Shown here: piece by piece, positions 1 through 5,102 of the stretch
Layout: the number at the start of each line of letters is the position of its first letter
How positions within the stretch are numbered: position 1 is the stretch's first letter
Source of the DNA: Oscillospiraceae bacterium
GTDB lineage: Bacteria; Bacillota; Clostridia; WRCU01
Direction: 5' to 3'
DNA: 5,136 nucleotides
NCBI GenBank assembly: GCA_009783805.1
Contig: WRCU01000148.1
Location: 1 to 5,136 of the forward strand
The notes under the pieces: generated by a model
What the model was told of the DNA's origin: nothing
What the model saw: only the letters and a program-made list of their open reading frames with translations
Database searches by the model: none
Made by a program: the position numbers and the translations under genes

Positions 1-61
1 TGTCACCGACACGTCGCCTAAACGGTCGGCGCCCTCACGGGTTCGAATCCCCTAGGATCCC
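1..61 (+). tRNA. Possible 3' part of a tRNA or tRNA relic (cut by window edge)
   Basis: A T-arm-like element is visible: the loop TTCGAAT (42-48) sits between GGG (39-41) and CCC (49-51), in the orientation expected of a plus-strand tRNA. A37 can pair with T53, but C38 faces C52, so the T-stem has a mismatch. Upstream, CGCC (15-18) can pair with GGCG (28-31), which could be a long variable arm. The first bases TGTCAC match the anticodon loop of tRNA-Asp, but the distance from there to the T-arm is too long for tRNA-Asp, and I find no Ser, Leu or Tyr anticodon at the right spacing. No CCA is encoded. It could be a degenerate tRNA, a remnant of an integration site, or chance; the amino-acid identity is left open. 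Confidence 0.3.
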
Positions 62-70
62 TTTGCTGCC

Positions 71-160
71 CGGAGGAAGAGGGATTCGAACCCTCGAGAC
101 GCTACTAACGCCTACACGATTTCCAGTCGTGCGCCATAAACCGGGCTAGGCGATTCCTCC
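71..160 (-). tRNA. tRNA-Ser (anticodon GGA)
   Basis: This tRNA reads UCC and UCU serine codons. Read on the minus strand, the acceptor stem GGAGGAA (160-154) pairs fully with TTCCTCC (78-72), followed by discriminator G at 71, the base usual for serine tRNAs. A short D-stem GCC/GGC is present. The anticodon stem CACGA/TCGTG encloses the loop CTGGAAA, with anticodon GGA after the invariant T33. A long variable arm (AGGCG/CGTCT with one G-T pair) marks it as a type II tRNA. The T-arm is GAGGG, loop TTCGAAT, CCCTC. The 3' CCA is not encoded (GGC follows), so it must be added by the CCA-adding enzyme. The gene is read from the minus-strand promoter at 210-238, which implies a leader of roughly 40 nt that RNase P would remove. 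No terminator is visible beyond its 3' end. Confidence 0.95.
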
Positions 161-209
161 AATGGTGGCCGTCGGCGGGCGCAAGGCGGCGCCCCCCATC
201 GGCTAGGGT

Positions 210-238
210 ATTATAATATGGGGGTCAGGCCCGGTCAA
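210..238 (-). promoter_or_regulatory. Promoter of tRNA-Ser
   Basis: On the minus strand, TTGACC (238-233) and a perfect TATAAT (215-210) are separated by exactly 17 bp, a near-consensus housekeeping sigma promoter. Transcription would start near 203. The bases just after the -10 box are GC-rich (ACCCTAGCC), which is typical of stable-RNA promoters under stringent control; that regulation is an inference. Confidence 0.8.
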
Positions 239-241
239 ACA

Positions 242-269
242 TGGCCAAGCCGGGCCCATGGTATATAAT
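242..269 (+). promoter_or_regulatory. Promoter of the S41 peptidase gene
   Basis: A perfect TATAAT (264-269) lies within TATATAAT, 16 bp downstream of a weak -35 box TGGCCA (242-247). A TG dinucleotide at 259-260 could serve as an extended -10 if TATATA (262-267) is the hexamer used. The start of transcription would be near 276, leaving a leader of about 55 nt before the proposed start codon. It stands back to back with the tRNA-Ser promoter, with the two -35 boxes only 3 bp apart. Confidence 0.6.
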
Positions 270-330
270 CGGGTGAAGTCGGATAGGCGGGGGGGCGGGC
301 GGGCTGAACCAAAAATCGGGCAACGCGGGC

Positions 331-1593
331 GTGTACGTAACCATAACGGCGCTGATCACCTTCATCCTCACCACCGGCCTGTTCACCGGGTTCCGGTTCA
401 CGATGGGGGAGGCCTCCTTTTTCCGGCCGCCTGCGGTGAGCGAGCGCAGCATAGAGAAGTTCGCGATCGCCAAGGGGCTCATCCTCAGCCGCTTCCTGGA
501 CCCCGTCAGTGAGGAGAGGCTGCTGGAGGGCGCGCTCCTGGGCATGACATGGTCGATGGGGGACAGATACACGTCATACTACCCCGCTGACCTGTGGCAG
601 CCGATGCTCGAGGGCATGGAGGGAAGGTACACGGGGATAGGCGTCAGCGTGCTGATGACCGAGGAGGGCATCGCCGTGGCCGCCGACCCGGATGAGGGGA
701 CCCCCGCGCATGAGGCCGGCATCCTGGCGGGGGACGTGTTCGTCTCCGTCGACGGCCTGGACGCGTCCGCGATGGGGGTGGACGAACTGGTCGCCGTGAT
801 CAGGGGCCACGGCGGCGACCGCATAGAGGTCGTCCTATACCGCGGGGACCTGGGCAGGAACATCAGGCTGGACGTGGGCATCAGGAAGATCAGGACGGTC
901 AACCTGTACCATGACGTGCTGGGTGAGGGCATAGGCTACGTGAGGATCGTCAGGTTCGACGCGAGCACGGCGGAGTTCTTCGCGGAGGCGGTGGGCAGGC
1001 TCAAGGCCGAAGGCATACGCGCCCTTATCGTGGACGTGCGCGGCAACTCGGGCGGGTACTTCGACCAGGTCGTGAAGGTCTGCGACTACCTGCTGCCCGA
1101 GGGGGTCATCGTCTTCACGGAGGGCAGGGACGGGGAGAGGGCTTACTCGATGTCGGAGGGGGAGGGGCTCGGACTGCCCCTGGCCGTGCTGATCGACGGG
1201 GACAGCGCGAGCGCGTCCGAGATACTGGCCGGCGCGGTCAAGGACAACAGGGCGGGGGTGCTCATAGGGCGCAGGACCTTCGGCAAGGGTTTGGTGCAGG
1301 CCTCATACACGTTCAAGGACGGTTCGGGCATGAGGTACACCATAGAGAGGTACTACACGCCCTCGGGGGCCTGCATAGACGGGGAGGGCATAGAGCCGGA
1401 CGTGGACGTGGAGTGTCATCCCGACTATCGGGGCGTCCCGGTGGAGAGGATACCGGAAAGCGATGACGCGCAGCTCAGGAGGGCCATAGACTTCTTCGGG
1501 GGGTTGGTGGGGGTCGACGGATACCGGCCGGGGGAGTCCTCGCTGTATGAGAAGGCGTTCGCGCACGATGGGGCCGGATATGAAAGGATGTAG
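331..1593 (+). CDS. Membrane-anchored S41 carboxy-terminal processing peptidase with PDZ domain
   Basis: This is a serine-lysine protease of the CtpA/Prc family, which trims or degrades exported proteins from their C-terminus outside the cytoplasmic membrane. A hydrophobic segment at about residues 2-20 is a signal anchor or uncleaved signal peptide. A PDZ domain spans about residues 98-172 (GIGVSV at 102-107; GTPAHEAGILAGD at 123-135). The S41 catalytic domain follows, with IVDVRGNSGG (233-242), the GDSASASEILAGA block (290-302) and TFGKGLVQ (316-323). By alignment with CtpB and Prc, where Ser and Lys are 25 residues apart, the triad is Ser294, Lys319 and Gln323; all are present, so the enzyme should be active. 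At 420 residues it has ordinary length for a CtpA. The start is uncertain: the GTG at 331 has no clear Shine-Dalgarno and gives an N-terminus without the usual positive charges. An in-frame upstream stretch is open back to 277 but contains no standard start codon. The methyltransferase gene overlaps its 3' end, suggesting co-transcription. Its substrate cannot be read from the sequence. Confidence 0.93.
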   Translation: MYVTITALITFILTTGLFTGFRFTMGEASFFRPPAVSERSIEKFAIAKGLILSRFLDPVSEERLLEGALLGMTWSMGDRYTSYYPADLWQPMLEGMEGRYTGIGVSVLMTEEGIAVAADPDEGTPAHEAGILAGDVFVSVDGLDASAMGVDELVAVIRGHGGDRIEVVLYRGDLGRNIRLDVGIRKIRTVNLYHDVLGEGIGYVRIVRFDASTAEFFAEAVGRLKAEGIRALIVDVRGNSGGYFDQVVKVCDYLLPEGVIVFTEGRDGERAYSMSEGEGLGLPLAVLIDGDSASASEILAGAVKDNRAGVLIGRRTFGKGLVQASYTFKDGSGMRYTIERYYTPSGACIDGEGIEPDVDVECHPDYRGVPVERIPESDDAQLRRAIDFFGGLVGVDGYRPGESSLYEKAFAHDGAGYERM

Positions 1594-2383
1594 CCGGGAC
1601 CCGGGGGAGGAGCCGGCATATGGGGCGCTGGCCTCCGCGTACGATGAGTTCGCCGGCGACATCGACTACCCCGGCATCGCGGACTTCGCCGAGAGGCTGT
1701 TCGCCAGGCTGGAGGTCGCGCCGAGGCTTATCCTCGACTTAGGGTGCGGGACGGGCAGCCTCTCCCTGGAGCTGGCCTCGCGCGGGTACGACGTCATCGG
1801 CGTCGACGGCTCGGAGGCCATGCTGGGGGTGGCGAAGGCCAAGCAACTGGCGATGGCGGCGGCCGGGACGGCCGCGGGGGCCGTCGGCGACGTCCTGCTC
1901 GTGCGGCAGGACGTGCGCCGCCTGGACCTGTACGGCGGCGTGGACGCCTGCGTATGCGTCACCGACGTGGTCAACCATGTGCCCGACGCCAAGGGGCTGG
2001 CCTCCATGTTCCGGGGGATACACACCTTCCTGGAGCCAGGAGGCGCGCTGATATTCGACGTCTGCACGGAGCGCGGCCTATGCGCGAAATGTGAAGGCGG
2101 GGCGCACTATGACATACGCGACGACGCGGCCGTCATATGGACCGGCTCATACTCGCCGAAAAGGCGTTCCTACTCGTTTGACCTGGTGCTCTTCAAGAAG
2201 AGGGGGGACCTCTACGAGAGGGAGGACGAGACCGTCCGCGAGCGATGCTACGGTCTGGGTGAGCTGGAGGGGCTGCTGGCGCGGGCGGGCTTCGTGGACG
2301 TCAGGCAGTACGGCGGCATGAGGCTCAGGAGGCCGAGGGACTCCGACGAAAGGGTCTTCTTCTCATGCAGGAAGAAGGCCTAG
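1547..2383 (+). CDS. Class I SAM-dependent methyltransferase, substrate unknown
   Basis: The protein carries the Rossmann-fold SAM-binding signatures: motif I LDLGCGTG (63-70), the acidic end of strand 2 in VIGVDGSEAML (83-93; Asp87 would bind the ribose of SAM), Asp122 in the RQDVRRLDL stretch (120-128) that usually contacts the adenine, and the post-motif FLEPGGALIFDV (161-172). The N-terminal AYGALASAYDEFAGDIDY (24-41) is typical of small-molecule methyltransferases related to the ubiquinone/menaquinone and YqeM-like groups. Nothing seen here identifies the substrate, and no membrane segment is present. The ATG at 1547 overlaps the peptidase gene by 47 bp and has GGAG (1533-1536) 10 nt upstream; in-frame ATGs at 1568 and 1580 are alternatives with weaker ribosome-binding sites. 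All three keep the conserved domain, so only the first 11 residues are in doubt. The overlap implies co-transcription with, and probably translational coupling to, the peptidase. No functional link between the two is evident. Confidence 0.9.
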   Translation: MRRRSRTMGPDMKGCSRDPGEEPAYGALASAYDEFAGDIDYPGIADFAERLFARLEVAPRLILDLGCGTGSLSLELASRGYDVIGVDGSEAMLGVAKAKQLAMAAAGTAAGAVGDVLLVRQDVRRLDLYGGVDACVCVTDVVNHVPDAKGLASMFRGIHTFLEPGGALIFDVCTERGLCAKCEGGAHYDIRDDAAVIWTGSYSPKRRSYSFDLVLFKKRGDLYEREDETVRERCYGLGELEGLLARAGFVDVRQYGGMRLRRPRDSDERVFFSCRKKA

Positions 2384-2395
2384 GGTGCGGCGTGT

Positions 2396-2444
2396 AAAAT
2401 TATTTTGGATCAATGTTGACTTGACATTTACGCTCATATATAAT
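2396..2444 (+). promoter_or_regulatory. Strong promoter of the cold-shock gene with AT-rich upstream element
   Basis: TTGACT (2416-2421) and a perfect TATAAT (2439-2444) are 17 bp apart. A second copy, TTGACA (2421-2426), overlaps the first but would leave only 12 bp, so the first is the likely -35 box. The palindromic AAAATTATTTT (2396-2406) falls about 45 to 55 bp before the predicted start near 2451, where UP elements bind the RNA polymerase alpha subunit. The 5' leader would be about 55 nt. Confidence 0.8.
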
Positions 2445-2489
2445 CCCCGTCTATATGCTCCGGCAAAAGTCGGGCAAAGATATTTTCTT

Positions 2490-2495
2490 GGGAGG
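2490..2495 (+). promoter_or_regulatory. Ribosome-binding site deciding the cold-shock gene start
   Basis: GGGAGG lies 10 nt before the ATG at 2506. It is a strong Shine-Dalgarno and downstream of the alternative ATG at 2455, so it supports the shorter protein. Confidence 0.8.
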
Positions 2496-2505
2496 AACGG
2501 AGTTA

Positions 2506-2706
2506 ATGGAAAAGGGTAAGGTAAAGTGGTTCAACGCGGAGAAGGGATTTGGGTTCATCGAGAGGGAGAGCGGGAATGACGTTTTCGTGCATTTCTCCGC
2601 CATCGCCATGGATGGGTTCAAGACGCTGGACGAGGGTGCCGAGGTGGAGTTCGAGGTCGTCGAGGGAGCCAAGGGTCCCCAGGCCGCAAACGTGCGCAGG
2701 GCCTAA
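2506..2706 (+). CDS. Cold-shock domain protein (CspA family)
   Basis: This is a 66-residue OB-fold protein that binds single-stranded RNA or DNA, melts mRNA structure and acts as an RNA chaperone in the cytoplasm. It begins [19 protein letters not shown], the canonical family start. RNP1 is KGFGFI (13-18) and RNP2 is VFVHFSAI (26-33); Trp8, Phe9, Phe15, Phe17, Phe27, His29 and Phe30 supply the nucleic-acid-binding surface. Length matches the family. The reading frame is open from an ATG at 2455, but the ATG at 2506 is chosen because GGGAGG (2490-2495) lies 10 nt upstream and because homologues start here; the earlier ATG would add 17 atypical residues and sits almost at the transcription start. 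The gene has its own promoter and terminator, so it is a single-gene unit. Family members may serve in cold shock or in normal growth, and the sequence does not decide which. Confidence 0.96.
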   Translation: MEKGKVKWFNAEKGFGFIERESGNDVFVHFSAIAMDGFKTLDEGAEVEFEVVEGAKGPQAANVRRA

Positions 2707-2779
2707 GGTCCGATGAAGATGATGTTCACATGCGATGTAGGTTCGCCAAGACTCCGACATTAATTGCGAGACATTAGGC

Positions 2780-2814
2780 AGCCCCGGTATCAGCCGATAC
2801 CGGGGCTTTCATTT
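2780..2814 (+). terminator. Rho-independent terminator after the cold-shock gene
   Basis: A 12-bp perfect stem is formed by AGCCCCGGTATC (2780-2791) and GATACCGGGGCT (2796-2807) around the tetraloop AGCC, followed by the T-rich TTCATTT (2808-2814). It ends the cold-shock transcript. Because its 3' end is only about 20 bp before the ilvN start codon, it could also act as an attenuator for read-through into ilvN; that second role is inference. Confidence 0.88.
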
Positions 2815-2835
2815 AGGCGGCGGGGGGCGCGTCCG

Positions 2836-3330
2836 ATGGATAAGAACACGATATCGATACTCGTGGGCAACAGGGCCGGGGTGCTCTCGAAGGTCGTGAG
2901 CCTGTTCAGCAGGAGGGGCTACAACATCGACAGCCTGGCCGTGGGGGTCACGGACGACGTCAGGCTGTCCAGGATCACGATCGTGGCCGAGAGCGACGAC
3001 CGGGCCGTCGCCCAGATCGTGAGCCAGCTGCTGAAGCTGATCGACGTGGTGAAGGTCAGCACCCTGAGGGAAGGGGAGATGGTCAGCCGGGAGCTCTGCC
3101 TCATCAAGGTGAGGGCGGGCCCGGACACGCGCTCGGAAATAATACAGATGGTGGAGATATTCAGGGCCAAGATCGTCGACGTCTCCGCCGGCACGCTCAC
3201 GATCGAGGTGAGCGGGGAGAGCGGCAAGGTCAGGGCCTTCGAGGACCTGCTCAGGCCGTATGGGATAGAGGAGGTCGCCCGGACCGGGTCCATAGCGTTG
3301 GGGAGGGGCCCGTCCACGATCAAGGGCTGA
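2836..3330 (+). CDS. ilvN: Acetohydroxyacid (acetolactate) synthase regulatory small subunit
   Basis: This subunit activates the catalytic IlvB subunit and confers valine feedback inhibition. The enzyme makes 2-acetolactate for valine and leucine, and 2-aceto-2-hydroxybutyrate for isoleucine. An N-terminal ACT domain (about residues 4-78) holds GNRAGVLSKV (11-20) and RRGYNIDSLAVG (26-37). Asn12 and Gly15 align with Asn11 and Gly14 of E. coli IlvH, which line the valine site, so feedback control is probably intact. The C-terminal domain (about 83-160) includes EIFRAKIVDVS (107-117) and ends with EVARTGSIALGRG (146-158). At 164 residues it has the usual IlvH length. The frame is open further upstream, but the ATG at 2836 matches the family start; upstream codons run through the terminator hairpin. 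The Shine-Dalgarno is poor (a G run at 2822-2827). The usual upstream neighbour ilvB is absent, while cimA follows 107 bp later. The name ilvH would be equally fair. Confidence 0.95.
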   Translation: MDKNTISILVGNRAGVLSKVVSLFSRRGYNIDSLAVGVTDDVRLSRITIVAESDDRAVAQIVSQLLKLIDVVKVSTLREGEMVSRELCLIKVRAGPDTRSEIIQMVEIFRAKIVDVSAGTLTIEVSGESGKVRAFEDLLRPYGIEEVARTGSIALGRGPSTIKG

Positions 3331-3347
3331 CCGGGTTAGTCGCGCAT

Positions 3348-3377
3348 TTGACACGGCGAAGCCGGGGAAACCATAAT
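3348..3377 (+). promoter_or_regulatory. Promoter between ilvN and cimA
   Basis: A perfect TTGACA (3348-3353) and CATAAT (3372-3377, five of six consensus bases) are 18 bp apart. Transcription would start near 3384, giving a leader of about 54 nt before cimA. This would let cimA and the genes after it be expressed independently of ilvN. Confidence 0.65.
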
Positions 3378-3399
3378 AGCCGTAACCATCGGGCCGTGG

Positions 3400-3415
3400 G
3401 CCGCCACCAGGCGGC
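3400..3415 (+). other. Hairpin in the cimA leader
   Basis: GCCGCC (3400-3405) and GGCGGC (3410-3415) form a perfect 6-bp GC stem with an ACCA loop, ending 8 nt before the cimA Shine-Dalgarno. No T-tract follows, so it is not an intrinsic terminator. It could influence mRNA stability or translation, or mean nothing. Confidence 0.45.
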
Positions 3416-3423
3416 AAAGGCAC

Positions 3424-3429
3424 AAGGAG
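3424..3429 (+). promoter_or_regulatory. Ribosome-binding site deciding the cimA start
   Basis: AAGGAG is followed by 8 nt and then the ATG at 3438. It fixes the start although the frame stays open upstream to the promoter region. Confidence 0.85.
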
Positions 3430-3437
3430 CGTGCGCC

Positions 3438-5102
3438 ATGCGCGGCAAGCCAGGCAGGTACGGGATACGCATACTCACATACGACTGCACGCTCAGGGAG
3501 GGCGCGCAGGCCAAGGGCATATCCTACTCAGTGGAGGACAAGCTGAGGATCGCCATGCGCATGGACGGGTTCGGGCTGGACTACATCGAGGCCGGCTACC
3601 CGTACTCGAACCCCAAGGAAGCCGAGCTTTTCGAGAGGCTGCGCTCGGTCAGGCTCGGGAAGGCCAGGATATCGGTCTTCGGCAGCACGAGGAAGGTGGG
3701 CGCGAGGGTCGAGGACGACGCATGCCTATCGGCGATAGTCGGCTCCGGCATGAGTGTCGCCGCCATAGTCGGCAAGTCGTGGGACTCGCAGGTAAGGAAG
3801 GTCCTTAAGGCCACCCCGGAGGAAAACCTGGCGATGATAGCCGACTCGGTGGGTTACCTCGCCGGGGAGGGCTTCGAGGTCATATTCGACGCCGAGCACT
3901 TCTTCGACGGGTACGCCTCCTGCGCGGACTACGCGCTGGAGACCGTGCTGGCGGCGGAGAGGGCGGGGGCCGCCATCGTCTGCCTATGCGACACGAACGG
4001 GGGGTCGTTCCCGCAGGAGGTCGGCGAGGTGACCGCCAGGGTCGCGGGGCTGCTCAAGGCGCCCATAGGCATACACTGCCACAACGACAACGGGATGGGG
4101 GCCGCGAACACCGTCGCTTCCGTGATGTGCGGTGCCTCGATGGTCCAGGTCACGGTCAACGGCATAGGGGAGAGGTGCGGGAACGCCGACCTGTGCACGG
4201 TGGTGCCGAACCTGCAGCTGAAGCTGGGGTATTCGTGCGTCCCCGAGGGCAGCATGGGCACGCTGACGAACCTCTCCAGGTTCGTCAACGAGGTGTCGAA
4301 CGTCTCGAACGACGAGAGGGCGCCTTTCGTGGGGGAGGGCGCGTTCGCCCACAAGGGCGGCATGCACGCCGACGCCATGAGGAAGGATGAGGGGGCCTAC
4401 GAGCACGTGGCGCCCGACCTCGTGGGCAACAGGCGGCGAAAGCTCATATCCGAGGTCGCCGGCCGCAGCGCAATATTAGGCAACGTGTGGGAGGTCGACC
4501 CGGGGGTGGGGAGGAAGTCGGAGGCCATGGCGGCCGTCACGGAGAGGCTCAAGGAGCTGGAGCACGAGGGCTACCAGTACGAGGGGGCGGAGGAGTCCTT
4601 CGAGCTGGTCATCCGGAAGGTCCTCGGCAACTACAAGCCTTTCTTCACGCTCAGGGAGTTCAAGGTGATCGTGAGCGAGCCTTCGGTTAGCGAGCTCAAC
4701 GCCTCGGCCATGATAAAGGTCGGGGTGGAGGGCGAGGAGGACGAGATCACGGCCGCCGAGGGGGAGGGCCCCGTGAACGCGCTCGACGTGGCCCTGCGCA
4801 AGGTGCTCGACAGGTTCTACCCGGAGATAAGGGACATGAAGCTCACGGACTACAAGGTCCGCGTGATAGACTCGAAGCTGGCGACGGCCGCGAAGGTCAG
4901 GGTGCTCATCGAGACGTCGGACCCCACGGGCTCATGGAACACGGTCGGCGTCTCGACGGACATCATCGAGGCGAGCTGGCAGGCGCTGGTGGACTCGATA
5001 GAGTATAAGCTCATAAAGGCCGAGGCGATGGGGAAGGCGTCGGGTAATGGGCCCGACGCCGGCGGGGCGGGCCAAAACATACGAAGCGGGGTAGGGAGAT
5101 GA
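3438..5102 (+). CDS. cimA: (R)-citramalate synthase (LeuA-like)
   Basis: CimA condenses pyruvate with acetyl-CoA to (R)-citramalate. The leucine-pathway isomerase and dehydrogenase turn this into 2-oxobutyrate, the isoleucine precursor, bypassing threonine. The 554-residue protein has a TIM-barrel catalytic domain (about 10-290) starting ILTYDCTLREGAQAKGIS (12-29). Family hallmarks follow: DYIEAGYPYSNPKEAELF (48-65), FDAEHFFDGY (150-159), LCDTNGG (183-189), the metal-binding HCHND (213-217; His213 and His215) and NGIGERCGNADLC (241-253; Asn249). HKGGMH (305-310) lies in the linker, and a C-terminal LeuA-type regulatory domain (about 395-525) probably senses isoleucine or another effector. Long stretches match the bacterial CimA group rather than 2-isopropylmalate synthase. 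The acidic residue after the catalytic Arg20 is Glu21 where most relatives have Asp; homocitrate synthases also use Glu. The last 20 or so residues are a Gly-rich, probably disordered tail. The ATG at 3438 is chosen for its AAGGAG site. The stop overlaps the next gene as ATGA. Homocitrate synthase activity is a less likely alternative. Confidence 0.93.
   Translation: MRGKPGRYGIRILTYDCTLREGAQAKGISYSVEDKLRIAMRMDGFGLDYIEAGYPYSNPKEAELFERLRSVRLGKARISVFGSTRKVGARVEDDACLSAIVGSGMSVAAIVGKSWDSQVRKVLKATPEENLAMIADSVGYLAGEGFEVIFDAEHFFDGYASCADYALETVLAAERAGAAIVCLCDTNGGSFPQEVGEVTARVAGLLKAPIGIHCHNDNGMGAANTVASVMCGASMVQVTVNGIGERCGNADLCTVVPNLQLKLGYSCVPEGSMGTLTNLSRFVNEVSNVSNDERAPFVGEGAFAHKGGMHADAMRKDEGAYEHVAPDLVGNRRRKLISEVAGRSAILGNVWEVDPGVGRKSEAMAAVTERLKELEHEGYQYEGAEESFELVIRKVLGNYKPFFTLREFKVIVSEPSVSELNASAMIKVGVEGEEDEITAAEGEGPVNALDVALRKVLDRFYPEIRDMKLTDYKVRVIDSKLATAAKVRVLIETSDPTGSWNTVGVSTDIIEASWQALVDSIEYKLIKAEAMGKASGNGPDAGGAGQNIRSGVGR

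Noticed and set aside
1..61. 3' end of tmRNA, tRNA-Sec or tRNA-Asp
   Set aside because: The acceptor-like end AGGATCC does not match the tmRNA end, no TTCAAA anticodon loop of tRNA-Sec is present, and the anticodon-to-T-arm spacing is far too long for tRNA-Asp.
1603..1622. GGGGGAGG followed by an ATG at 1620 as a start for another gene or for the methyltransferase
   Set aside because: The ATG is out of frame with the conserved methyltransferase motifs, and its own frame has no recognisable product; a chance match in GC-rich coding DNA.
2455..2505. ATG at 2455 as the cold-shock protein start
   Set aside because: It lies a few bases from the predicted transcription start without a ribosome-binding site, and the extra 17 residues are foreign to the family; ATG 2506 has GGGAGG at good distance.
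2713..2763. A 16-codon reading frame (MKMMFTCDVGSPRLRH) before ilvN, as a possible attenuation leader peptide
   Set aside because: It contains only one Val, one Leu and no Ile, has no good ribosome-binding site, and lacks the run of branched-chain codons expected of an ilv leader.
2809..3423. Long minus-strand reading frame opposite ilvN
   Set aside because: It is rich in Pro, Arg and Gly with no recognisable motif, lies antisense to a well-conserved gene and crosses the terminator and promoter; a GC-driven shadow.
5040..5098. GGCCCG/CGGGCC inverted repeat near the end of cimA as a terminator
   Set aside because: It lies inside coding sequence, has a long loop and no T-tract, and the next gene overlaps the stop codon, so termination here would make little sense.
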